Assembly: GCF_000982825.1 (NCBI RefSeq)
Contig: NZ_CP011047.1
Location: 1,612,001-1,676,000 of the forward strand
Source: Cronobacter sakazakii
GTDB lineage: Bacteria; Pseudomonadota; Gammaproteobacteria; Enterobacterales; Enterobacteriaceae
DNA length: 64,000 bases
Direction: 5' to 3'
Shown: positions 1-7,495 of the stretch, piece after piece
Numbering within the stretch: position 1 is the first letter of the stretch
How the letters are laid out: every line of letters begins with the position of its first letter
Notes under the pieces: generated by a model
What the model saw: the letters and a program-made list of their open reading frames with translations, nothing else
What the model was told of the DNA's origin: nothing
Database searches by the model: none
Translations under genes and position numbers: made by a program

Positions 1-593
1 TTTTCTTCAACGCCTGGGCGTCCTCCGTCGCGGCGGGCGCGTTCACCCAGGATGTCGATCACCGCATTATTCCCAACTGGGGCGCGGCGGCGCTGATGGT
101 GAAAAACCGCAATCTCGCCGACACCCTGCACAACCCGAAAAAAATGGCGGTTGCCTGCGGGCTTATCGGCATGGCGGTGGTGGCGTTTCTCAACACCACG
201 GCCTCTGCCGTGCCGGAAGCGCTTCAGGTTACCGCCGTTAAAGTGCTGGTGCCTGCCGCTAACCTGCTGGTGAACACCGTGATGCCGGTGATTTTCTGGC
301 TGGCCGCCATCGACGCCGGGAAAAGATCGGGCTTCTGGGCCACCGTCTTTGGCGGCGCGGCGCAGCTGATCATGGGCAACGCCGTGCCGGGGCTGGTGCT
401 GGGCATTCTTATCGGCAAGGGTGTTGAAGAGAGCGGCTGGAACCGCGTTACCAAAGTCATGATGACTGCCATTGTGCTGCTGTTCGTGCTGAGCGCCTTC
501 TTCCGCGGCTTCGACATGAAAATGATCGAATCTTTCCGTCTGACCGTGCCGGACTGGCTCAGTCTTATCCACAACTCGCTGAGCGGCAAATAA
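1..593 (+). CDS. DUF4311 family membrane protein (5' end outside window)
   Basis: The frame is open from position 3 to the stop at 593, so the start lies before the window; an internal ATG at 96 is not the true start. The visible 197 residues are hydrophobic, with about four membrane segments and Gly/Ala-rich stretches such as GNAVPGLVLGILIGKG. I match it from memory to the DUF4311 family, which occurs next to DUF4310, DUF4312 and a glycine-rich SFCGS protein in operons with DgaE and DgaF. Family function is not established; the context suggests a subunit of a transporter for the substrate degraded by the downstream enzymes (inference). It is 7 nt from the next gene and co-oriented with four more, so probably one operon. 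Confidence 0.8.
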   Translation, partial: FFNAWASSVAAGAFTQDVDHRIIPNWGAAALMVKNRNLADTLHNPKKMAVACGLIGMAVVAFLNTTASAVPEALQVTAVKVLVPAANLLVNTVMPVIFWLAAIDAGKRSGFWATVFGGAAQLIMGNAVPGLVLGILIGKGVEESGWNRVTKVMMTAIVLLFVLSAFFRGFDMKMIESFRLTVPDWLSLIHNSLSGK

Positions 594-600
594 GGAGCGC

Positions 601-1248
601 ATGATGGAAGAGAATAAAGGTTTCTGGTACGCCGACTGGTCATTCCCGATCTTCGTTGGCCTGCTCTCCTCCGGCGTATTCGCCGGAACGCATATGTACT
701 ACCTCTACGGCATCGGCGCGTTTAACGAAGTGGCGTTCGTGGCGATGCTCAAAGCCGGCATCGACACCGGCGTCTATGGCGCGGTGGCCGCCTTCGGCGC
801 GAGTTTCCTCTTTGCCCGCATTATCGAAGGCTCGCTGGTAGGCATTCTGGATATCGGCGGCGCCATCCAGACCGGCGTGGGGCTTGGCGTTCCGGCGCTG
901 CTGCTCGGCGCGGGCTTCGTTTTTCCGGTAGCGAATTTCGCCGCCTCGCTGGTCACCGGCCTGCTGATTGGCCTCGCGATCGGCTACGTCATCATTCTGG
1001 CGCGTAAATTCACCATTAATCAGAGCGATTCCACCTACGGCGCGGACGTGATGATGGGCGCGGGCAACGCCTCCGGGCGTTTCCTCGGGCCGCTTATCAT
1101 CCTGAGCGCCATGACCGCCTCAATCCCGATTGGCGTGGGATCGCTTGTGGGCGCGCTGCTGTTTTATCTCTGGCAGAAGCCGATCACCGGCGGAGCTATT
1201 CTCGGCGCGATGATCCTGGGCTCGCTGTTTCCTGTGGCGATCGGTTAA
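601..1248 (+). CDS. DUF4310 family membrane protein
   Basis: A protein of 215 residues with about six hydrophobic segments and many Gly/Ala residues, consistent with an inner-membrane transport subunit. It resembles the DUF4310 family, which is found beside DUF4311. Two ATG codons stand in tandem at 601 and 604; the AAGGAG ribosome site at 592-597 is better spaced for the second. It follows the DUF4311 gene by 7 nt and precedes the amidohydrolase by 40 nt, so it is likely cotranscribed. The probable role, transport of an amino-sugar acid or its acylated form, is inferred from the neighbouring catabolic enzymes and not from any motif in this protein. Confidence 0.82.
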   Translation: MMEENKGFWYADWSFPIFVGLLSSGVFAGTHMYYLYGIGAFNEVAFVAMLKAGIDTGVYGAVAAFGASFLFARIIEGSLVGILDIGGAIQTGVGLGVPALLLGAGFVFPVANFAASLVTGLLIGLAIGYVIILARKFTINQSDSTYGADVMMGAGNASGRFLGPLIILSAMTASIPIGVGSLVGALLFYLWQKPITGGAILGAMILGSLFPVAIG

Positions 1249-1288
1249 CTGCGCGGGCGCTCCGGCGCCCGCCTTCTGAGGAAACCCT

Positions 1289-2422
1289 ATGTTTGACCTG
1301 ATCCTGCGCAAGGCGCGGCTGGTGGACGACACGCTGGCGGATATCGCCATCAAAGACGGCAAAATCGCCGCGCTCGGCAGCGTGACCGGCGAGGCGCGCG
1401 CCACGCGCGATCTCAATGGCGAGTATTACGTCAGCCCCGGCTGGATCGATCTGCACGTCCACTGCTACCCGAAATCGCCGATTTACCACGACGAGCCGGA
1501 CGCGGTTGGCGTTTCGACCGGCGTTACCACCGTGGTGGACGCGGGCAGCACCGGCGCGAACGATATCGACGACTTTTACGCGCTGACACGTGGCGTGGCG
1601 ACCGAGGTGCTGGCGCTGCTTAATGTTTCGAAGGTAGGTCTTATCGCGCAAAACGAGCTGGCGGATATGGCGAATATCGACGCCGCGGCGGCGCGCGATG
1701 CTATCGCCCGTCACCCCGATTTTATCGTCGGCCTGAAAGCGCGCATGAGTAGCAGCGTGGTGGGCGATAACGGCATCGCGCCGCTTGAGCGCGCCAAAGC
1801 TATTCAGCAGGAGAACGGCCATCTGCCGCTGATGGTACATATCGGCAACGGCCCACCGCCGCTGGATGAGATCGCCGCGCGGTTATCCCAGGGCGACATC
1901 ATTACCCACTGCTTTAACGGCAAACCGAATCGCATCCTGACGCCGCAGGGCCAGCTTCGCGCCAGCATTAGCGACGCGCTCGGGCGCGGCGTGCGGCTTG
2001 ATGTCGGCCACGGCAGCGCCAGCTTTAGCTTTGAGGTGGCGCGCCAGGCCATCGCGCTCGGCATTCTGCCGCACACCATCAGCTCTGACATCTACTGCCG
2101 TAACCGCATCAACGGCCCGGTGCGAAGCCTTGCCCATGTGATGTCGAAATTCCTCGCCATCGGCCTGTCGCTGCCGCAGGTGATTGACTGCGTCACGCTG
2201 CACGCCGCGCAGGCGCTGCGTCTGGCCCATAAAGGGCGGCTGACGCCAGGGGCCGACGCCGATCTGACGATTTTCGACCTGCGCCGTCAGCCGGCCCTTT
2301 TTACCGATGCCGACGAAGAGACGCTACACGGCGATTATTTACTGGTGCCGCTTGCCGCCGTGCGGGCGGGCGCCTGGCACATGACCGAACAAGGGAGCGC
2401 GGAACATGCCTTCAGTGTATGA
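1289..2422 (+). CDS. amidohydrolase/deacetylase family metallohydrolase
   Basis: 377 residues of the amidohydrolase superfamily (EF_0837/AHA_3915-type). Metal ligands are readable: H56-V-H58 in the DLHVH motif, K150 (likely the carbamylated lysine) in GLKARMS, H184 in MVHIGN, H207 in THCFNG and D267 in SSDIYC. The family resembles dihydroorotase and N-acetylglucosamine-6-phosphate deacetylase and would remove an acyl group or open a ring. In this operon it precedes a PLP ammonia lyase and a KDPG-type aldolase, so the likely order is deacylation, deamination, aldol cleavage (inference). The start has GAGG upstream at 1277-1280. Its 3' end overlaps the start of the next gene by 17 nt, which suggests translational coupling. 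Confidence 0.88.
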   Translation: MFDLILRKARLVDDTLADIAIKDGKIAALGSVTGEARATRDLNGEYYVSPGWIDLHVHCYPKSPIYHDEPDAVGVSTGVTTVVDAGSTGANDIDDFYALTRGVATEVLALLNVSKVGLIAQNELADMANIDAAAARDAIARHPDFIVGLKARMSSSVVGDNGIAPLERAKAIQQENGHLPLMVHIGNGPPPLDEIAARLSQGDIITHCFNGKPNRILTPQGQLRASISDALGRGVRLDVGHGSASFSFEVARQAIALGILPHTISSDIYCRNRINGPVRSLAHVMSKFLAIGLSLPQVIDCVTLHAAQALRLAHKGRLTPGADADLTIFDLRRQPALFTDADEETLHGDYLLVPLAAVRAGAWHMTEQGSAEHAFSV

Positions 2423-3524
2423 AAAATATGAATTGAAACAGGTAATTAACGCCTCCGGGCGCATGACGATTTTAGGCGTCTCCACGCCGCGCCAGGAGGT
2501 GGTGGAAGCCGTCACGCAGGGGCTGAATCACTATTTCGAAATGAAAGATCTGGTCAATAAAACCGGCGCGTACATCGCCAGGCTGCTGGAGGTGGAGGCC
2601 GCGACGATTGTCTCCTGCGCCTCGGCAGGCCTTGCGCAGTCAGTGGCGGCGGTGCTGGTCAAAGAGAGCGACTGGCTGCTTGAGAACCTGCATACCACTG
2701 CGATTGAGCAAAACGAAATTGTGCTGCCGAAAGGGCATAACGTGAATTACGGCGCGCCGGTCGGCACGATGGTGGCGCTCGGCGGCGGAAAGCTGGTCGA
2801 GGCGGGCTATGCCAACGAGTGTTCGGCACAGCAGCTTGCTGCCGCGATTACGCCGCGAACAGCGGCGATCCTCTATGTAAAATCGCACCACTGCGTGCAA
2901 AAAAGCATGCTGAGCGTGGCGCAGGCCGCTGCGGTGGCGCGTGAGCATCAGCTGCCGTTGATTGTCGACGCCGCCGCCGAAGAAGATTTGCAGTGCTACT
3001 ACCACGCGGGCGCGGATCTGGTCATCTACAGCGGCGCGAAGGCGATTGAAGGGCCGTCGAGCGGTCTGGTGATCGGCAAAACGCAGTACGTGGAGTGGGT
3101 AAAACGTCAGGCGAACGGCATCGGGCGCGCGATGAAAGTCGGCAAAGAGGGCATTCTCGGCCTTACCAGCGCCATTGAGCACTACCTCAGCGCGCCGAAA
3201 GAGAGCGGCGCGCAGATGGTGGCCAAAATGACGCCGTTTATCGACCAGCTCAACACGCTGAACGGCGTAACAGCCCGCGTGGTGTGGGACAGCGCCGGGC
3301 GCGACATCGCCCGCAGCGAAATCAAATTCGACGAAGCCGTCACCGGCATCAACACCGGCGATCTGGTCAGCGCGCTGAAGCAGGGCGAATACGCCATCTA
3401 TTTTCGCGGCTACAAAGCCAACGAAGGCATTATTGAAGCGGATGTGCGCAGCGTCAGCGCCGCGCAGCTGGAGATTGTGTTCCGCCGTATCCGGGACGTG
3501 CTGAATCAGGAGGCGCACGCATGA
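2406..3524 (+). CDS. dgaE: DgaE family PLP-dependent ammonia lyase
   Basis: 372 residues with an aminotransferase-like fold related to SelA. The predicted PLP lysine is K212 in YSGAKAIEGPSSG and the aspartate that pairs with the pyridine nitrogen is D188 in IVDAAAEED. Salmonella DgaE converts D-glucosaminate-6-phosphate to 2-keto-3-deoxygluconate-6-phosphate and ammonia; a related reaction is likely here. The Salmonella enzyme is fed by a mannose-type PTS, whereas here the transport partners are DUF4310/4311 proteins, so the substrate may differ. The gene overlaps the amidohydrolase by 17 nt and the aldolase by 4 nt. Family assignment is firm; exact substrate is unknown. Confidence 0.88.
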   Translation: MPSVYEKYELKQVINASGRMTILGVSTPRQEVVEAVTQGLNHYFEMKDLVNKTGAYIARLLEVEAATIVSCASAGLAQSVAAVLVKESDWLLENLHTTAIEQNEIVLPKGHNVNYGAPVGTMVALGGGKLVEAGYANECSAQQLAAAITPRTAAILYVKSHHCVQKSMLSVAQAAAVAREHQLPLIVDAAAEEDLQCYYHAGADLVIYSGAKAIEGPSSGLVIGKTQYVEWVKRQANGIGRAMKVGKEGILGLTSAIEHYLSAPKESGAQMVAKMTPFIDQLNTLNGVTARVVWDSAGRDIARSEIKFDEAVTGINTGDLVSALKQGEYAIYFRGYKANEGIIEADVRSVSAAQLEIVFRRIRDVLNQEAHA

Positions 3525-4261
3525 AACTGACCCCGAATTTTTACCGCGACCGTGTTTGCCTGAACGTGCTGGCAGGCTCGAAAGAAAACGCCAGCGCGAT
3601 TTATGAAGCCGCCGAAGGGCATGTGCTGGTGGGCGTCCTCTCGAAAAACTACCCGGACGTGGCGAGCGCCGTCGAGGATATGCGGGACTACGCGAAGCGC
3701 ATCGATAACGCGCTGTCGGTGGGGCTGGGCGCGGGCGATCCGAACCAGTCCGCGATGGTCAGCGCCATCGCGCGCGAGCTACAGCCGCAGCATGTGAACC
3801 AGGTCTTTACCGGGGTGGGCGCGAGCCGCGCGCTGCTTGGACAGCGCGAGACGGTGGTGAACGGGCTGGTGTCACCAACGGGCACGCCTGGCCTTGTGAA
3901 AATCTCCACCGGCCCGTTGAGCAGCAGCGCGCCCGACGCCATCGTACCGGTGGAAACGGCGATTGCCCTGCTGAAAGATATGGGCGGCAGCTCGGTGAAA
4001 TATTTCCCGATGGGCGGCCTTGCCTGCCGCGAGGAGTATCAGGCTGTGGCGGACGCCTGCGCGCGTCACGACTTCTGGCTGGAGCCGACCGGCGGCATCG
4101 ATCTTGATAACTTCGAAGCGATCCTGCGCATCGCGCTGGAGGCGGGCGTGAGCAAAGTGATCCCGCATATTTACAGCTCGATTATCGACAAAGCCAGCGG
4201 CGACACGCGCCCGGAGGATGTGCGCCGCCTGCTGGCGATGACGCGCAACCTGGTGGGGTAA
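3521..4261 (+). CDS. dgaF: KDPG aldolase family protein (DgaF-like)
   Basis: 246 residues matching the DgaF-type 2-dehydro-3-deoxy-6-phosphogluconate aldolases, which split KDPG into pyruvate and glyceraldehyde-3-phosphate. K160 in SVKYFPMGGL is the likely Schiff-base lysine, and the Gly-rich phosphate-binding stretch follows it. It starts inside the dgaE stop region (ATGA overlap), so the two are translationally coupled. It is the last enzyme gene of the operon; a 113-nt gap with a long palindrome follows. Together with DgaE it would channel an amino-sugar acid phosphate into central metabolism. Confidence 0.88.
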   Translation: MKLTPNFYRDRVCLNVLAGSKENASAIYEAAEGHVLVGVLSKNYPDVASAVEDMRDYAKRIDNALSVGLGAGDPNQSAMVSAIARELQPQHVNQVFTGVGASRALLGQRETVVNGLVSPTGTPGLVKISTGPLSSSAPDAIVPVETAIALLKDMGGSSVKYFPMGGLACREEYQAVADACARHDFWLEPTGGIDLDNFEAILRIALEAGVSKVIPHIYSSIIDKASGDTRPEDVRRLLAMTRNLVG

Positions 4262-4284
4262 GGCCGTTTTACGTTAAGGCTGGA

Positions 4285-4315
4285 GAATATATTCATCACC
4301 GTGATAAATATATTC
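4285..4315. promoter_or_regulatory. 31-bp near-perfect palindrome upstream of PRD regulator
   Basis: Left arm GAATATATTCATCAC and right arm GTGATAAATATATTC are reverse complements except for one position, centred on the single base at 4300. It is AT-rich in a GC-rich neighbourhood, with no T-run after it, so it looks more like a protein-binding operator or an RNA hairpin upstream of the regulator start (4375) than an intrinsic terminator. A role as a PRD-regulator target or as an antiterminator-like RNA element are both possible. Confidence 0.6.
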
Positions 4316-4374
4316 CCTGGCCTGAAGCCGTCCGCGGGCGCGATGGCGCGCCCGTTTAACGAGAGGAAACCGGT

Positions 4375-6285
4375 GTGCGATTCCCGAGTCAACGTCTGTC
4401 CCGGCTGTTTGATCTGCTGCAAAACGAAACGCTGCCGCAGGATGAGCTGGCGCGCCGGTTAAACGTCACGACGCGCACCGTGCGGGCGGATATCAGCGCG
4501 CTCAATACGTTGCTTCGTCAGCATGGCGTGCAGCTGGTGCTTAACCGCGGCAGCGGCTATCAGCTGACCGTTGACGATATGGGGCGCTATCAGGCGCTCC
4601 AGGCGAGCCGCCCGAAGGCGCTGCGCATCCCGCGCACCGCGCCGGAACGCGTGCATTATCTGGCGGTGCGTTTCCTGACTTCCGCGTTTTCCCTGAAGCT
4701 TGAAGACCTGGCGGAAGAGTGGTTCGTGAGCCGCGCCACGCTGCAAAACGACATGGCGGAAGTGCGCGAACTCTTTACCCGCTACAACCTCACGCTTGAA
4801 ACCCGCCCGCGTCACGGCATGAAGCTGTTCGGCAGTGAAATGGCGCTGCGCGCGTGCCTGACGGATCTGCTCTGGCAGCTTGCCCAGCAGGATAGCGCTA
4901 ACCCATTAATTACCGAAGAGGCACTGAACGCGGGCGTGCAGGAGCGGCTCGCCGGGGGGCTGCCGACGATTTTCGCGCACGCGCGCCTGCGCTTTACCGA
5001 TGAGGGCGAGCAGTTTATTCGCCTCTATTGCGCCGTGGCGGTGCGGCGCATCAGCGAGGGCTTTCCGCTGCCTGAATTTGTGGCGGACGATGTGGACGAT
5101 AACGTGCGCGAGGCGGCGCGCGGCATCGCGGCGCTGCTGCAAACGCTGTGCGGCAAACCGCTATCAGAGGCGGAAGAGAACTGGCTGCGGGTGCATATCG
5201 CCGCGCGCCAGGTGCAGGAGCTGGAGCCGAGCGCCATCAGCGCCGATGACGCCGAAGCGCTGGCAGGCTACATCCTGCGCTATATCAACACGCACTATAA
5301 CTACAATCTGCTGACCGACGAACAGTTGCGCGCCGACCTGCTGACCCATATTCGCACCATGATCACCCGCGTGCGTTACCAGATAAACATTCCTAATCCG
5401 CTGCTCGGCAATATCAAACAGCACTACCCGATGGCCTGGGATATGACGCTGGCGGCGGTGTCCGGCTGGGGTAAATACACGCCTTACACCATCAGCGAAA
5501 ACGAAGTGGGGTTTCTGGTGCTGCATATCGGCGTCGGGCTTGAGCGCCACTATAACGTGGGCTACCAGCGTAACCCGCGCGTGCTACTGGTGTGCGATAC
5601 CGGCAACTCCACGGTGCGCATGATCCAGTCGATGCTGCTGCGCAAATACCCGCAGTTAGAGGTGAGTGAAATCGCCACGCTTCGCGACTACGAGCAGCGC
5701 GCCGCCATCGCCGAGGATTTCGTGATTTCCACCGCGCGGGTGGCGGAAAAAGATAAGCCGGTGGTGGTAATGTCGCCGTTTCCGACCGATTTCCAGCTGG
5801 AGCAAATCGGCAAGCTGGTGCTGGTGGACAGAACCCGGCCCTGGATGCTGGAGAAATATTTCGACGCCCGGCATTTTCGCGTGGTGGACGGGCCCATGAC
5901 CCAGCAACAGCTTTTCAAAGAGCTGTGTGATGAGCTGGAGCAGGACGGGTATGTAGGCGGGGATTTTCTGCCGTCGGTGGTCGAGCGCGAGGCGATTGTC
6001 AGCACCATGCTTGGGGACGGTATCGCGTTGCCGCACTCGCTCGGGCTGATGGCGCGCAAAACGGTGGTCTATACCGTGCTGGCCCCGCAGGGGATTGCGT
6101 GGGGCGAGGAGACCGCGCATGTGATTTTCCTGCTCGCCATCAGCAAACGCGAATATGAAGAGGCGATGACGATCTACGATCTGTTCGTCACGTTTTTGCG
6201 CGAGCGGGCGGCGCAACAGCTGCAAACGTGTCGTGATTTCGCCCAGTTTCAGGACGTGGCGATGACCTGCCTGAGCCGGTTTTAG
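4375..6285 (+). CDS. BglG/LevR-type PRD transcriptional regulator with EIIB and EIIA domains
   Basis: 636 residues beginning at GTG, placed by the GAGAGGAA site at 4361-4368. Domains in order: DeoR/Mga-like helix-turn-helix regions (about 1-150), two PRD domains (about 175-395, with H384 in LVLHIGVG), a PTS EIIB-like domain with C408 in LLVCDTGNST, and a C-terminal EIIA domain with H554 in IALPHS. This is the layout of PTS-controlled activators such as MtlR or the regulators paired with dga-type operons. It lies directly downstream of the DUF4311-dgaF operon in the same direction and probably controls it. The PTS control domains are odd beside a transport system with no recognisable PTS permease in view. 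Confidence 0.88.
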   Translation: MRFPSQRLSRLFDLLQNETLPQDELARRLNVTTRTVRADISALNTLLRQHGVQLVLNRGSGYQLTVDDMGRYQALQASRPKALRIPRTAPERVHYLAVRFLTSAFSLKLEDLAEEWFVSRATLQNDMAEVRELFTRYNLTLETRPRHGMKLFGSEMALRACLTDLLWQLAQQDSANPLITEEALNAGVQERLAGGLPTIFAHARLRFTDEGEQFIRLYCAVAVRRISEGFPLPEFVADDVDDNVREAARGIAALLQTLCGKPLSEAEENWLRVHIAARQVQELEPSAISADDAEALAGYILRYINTHYNYNLLTDEQLRADLLTHIRTMITRVRYQINIPNPLLGNIKQHYPMAWDMTLAAVSGWGKYTPYTISENEVGFLVLHIGVGLERHYNVGYQRNPRVLLVCDTGNSTVRMIQSMLLRKYPQLEVSEIATLRDYEQRAAIAEDFVISTARVAEKDKPVVVMSPFPTDFQLEQIGKLVLVDRTRPWMLEKYFDARHFRVVDGPMTQQQLFKELCDELEQDGYVGGDFLPSVVEREAIVSTMLGDGIALPHSLGLMARKTVVYTVLAPQGIAWGEETAHVIFLLAISKREYEEAMTIYDLFVTFLRERAAQQLQTCRDFAQFQDVAMTCLSRF

Positions 6286-6318
6286 AAGCTGTCTTCCAGA
6301 ATTCGATGTAATTCATAT

Positions 6319-6338
6319 GTAATGCTATATTGCATTAC
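6319..6338. promoter_or_regulatory. relBE operator palindrome
   Basis: GTAATGC at 6319-6325 and GCATTAC at 6332-6338 form a perfect 7-bp inverted repeat with a 6-nt AT spacer. Partial direct repeats ATGTAAT occur just upstream (from about 6306 and 6317). The element ends 25 nt before the relB start, where an RHH antitoxin such as RelB normally binds to autoregulate its operon. Binding is inferred from position and symmetry. Confidence 0.7.
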
Positions 6339-6362
6339 ACTTTGAAAAACGGTGGAGGCATA

Positions 6363-6605
6363 ATGGCCACAATCAACGTAAGGCTTGATGACAAGCTTAA
6401 AAATGAGGCTTATGCGGTGCTGGGAAAACTGGGTATCACACCTACCGAAGCGGTGCGTCTGCTGTTTCAGTATGTGGCGCAAAATGGCCGTATGCCAGTC
6501 AAAACGCTAACCGTCAGCGACAGCGAAGAGGCGCTGCTGCGTACCGTGCGGGAGCGACTGGCGGACCCGCGGCCGGGCATCAGGGTTGATCTGGATGAGC
6601 TATAA
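6363..6605 (+). CDS. relB: RelB/DinJ family antitoxin
   Basis: 80 residues. The start at 6363 is chosen over an upstream ATG at 6330 because GGTGGAGG sits at 6351-6358 and because the protein then begins MATINVRLDDKLK, as E. coli RelB does. The N-terminal ribbon-helix-helix (about residues 1-48) should bind the palindrome upstream; the C-terminal part should wrap the toxin, and it ends in a VDLDEL motif like RelB. It overlaps relE by 11 nt, the usual coupled antitoxin-first order. It lies in the gap between the PRD regulator and nrdG and is a movable accessory module. Confidence 0.88.
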   Translation: MATINVRLDDKLKNEAYAVLGKLGITPTEAVRLLFQYVAQNGRMPVKTLTVSDSEEALLRTVRERLADPRPGIRVDLDEL

Positions 6606-6882
6606 ACTGGTCTTTGACCCACGTGCGCTGAAGGAGTGGCACAAACTGGGCGAGACCGTTAAAGCGCAATTCAAAAAGAAGCTGGCGTACGTGCTGGCGG
6701 CTCCCAGGGTGAAATCCGCCCGGTTAAGTGGCCTGCCGGACTGCTACAAAATTAAATTAAGAACGAGCGGTTACCGGCTGGTGTATCAGGTGCGCGATGA
6801 TGCTGTCTGTGTGCTGGTCATCGCGATCGGCAAACGCGAAAACCTGACCGTATACCAGGGTGCCGGGCACCGTCTGGAGTAA
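6595..6882 (+). CDS. relE: RelE family mRNA interferase toxin
   Basis: 95 residues starting MSYKLVFDPRALKEW, which tracks E. coli RelE through LPDCYKIKLRTSGYRLVYQV. RelE cuts mRNA in the ribosomal A site. Conserved basic residues of the active surface are present in KIKLRTSGYR and near GKREN. The start at 6595 lies inside the relB stop region; a longer frame from 6586 is rejected because RelE-type proteins start at this Met. The gene converges on nrdG, whose stop is 8 nt away. Confidence 0.9.
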   Translation: MSYKLVFDPRALKEWHKLGETVKAQFKKKLAYVLAAPRVKSARLSGLPDCYKIKLRTSGYRLVYQVRDDAVCVLVIAIGKRENLTVYQGAGHRLE

Positions 6883-6889
6883 GCGCCTC

Positions 6890-7354
6890 TCAGCGCAGCC
6901 GGTGGATAACCTGGTTGCTGCTGCCACGCCAGATAAGCGCCGGATCTTTCAGATCCTGCACAAATTTGCCGTCCACCAGCACGTTGATAAGGTTTACCAC
7001 CTCGCGCTGGGCATCGCTCAGTTCATCGATTTTATACCCCGTCCAGACCCAGATATCTTTACCGGGGCACTCGGCCCGCACGCGTTGGACGAGCTTTAGG
7101 ATCGCCGGCACATTTTGCGGGTGCAGCGGATCGCCGCCCGACAGCGACAGCCCCTGGCGTTTGACGCGGGTGTCGTTGAGATCGGCAATGATGCGGTTTT
7201 CCATCTCGTCCGTGAACGGTACGCCGGAGTTGAGCCGCCAGGTGCTTTTGTTGTAGCAGCCGGGGCATTCGTGAACGCAGCCCGCCACAAATAATGTGCA
7301 GCGGGTGCCGGGGCCGTTGACGACATCAACGGGATAATATTGATGGTAATTCAT
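6890..7354 (-). CDS. nrdG: anaerobic ribonucleoside-triphosphate reductase activating protein
   Basis: 154 residues, the radical-SAM enzyme that installs the glycyl radical on NrdD under anaerobic conditions. The CX3CX2C iron-sulfur motif is C26, C30 and C33 in CVHECPGC, followed by the family's YNKSTW stretch and the SAM-binding GGDPL motif. Length and sequence match E. coli NrdG. It is the second gene of the nrdD-nrdG operon, 141 nt after nrdD, and that gap carries two inverted repeat-family copies. Confidence 0.96.
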   Translation of the reverse strand: MNYHQYYPVDVVNGPGTRCTLFVAGCVHECPGCYNKSTWRLNSGVPFTDEMENRIIADLNDTRVKRQGLSLSGGDPLHPQNVPAILKLVQRVRAECPGKDIWVWTGYKIDELSDAQREVVNLINVLVDGKFVQDLKDPALIWRGSSNQVIHRLR

Positions 7355-7404
7355 GGTTTCCTCGTCCCAGGCGGGCGAACGGTGGGTGCGCAGAGCCGTT
7401 GCGC

Positions 7405-7475
7405 GGCGGGTGCGCGTTGCTTACCCGCCCTACGCGTTTCGTTTTGTAGGGTGGGTAAGCGCAGCGCACCCACCG
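7405..7475. repeat. REP-like palindromic repeat pair between nrdD and nrdG
   Basis: Two copies of the GGTGGGTGCGC...GTAGGG family face each other, one at 7405-7434 and its inverse at 7446-7475. Each copy is itself an imperfect hairpin with GGGTGGGT/ACCCACC arms. The same family forms arrays at 45061-45373, 55449-55631 and 62752-62884. The pair lies inside the nrdDG transcription unit and could fold into a long hairpin in the mRNA. Confidence 0.85.
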
Positions 7476-7495
7476 TGCCAGACGCCAGAGCGGCG

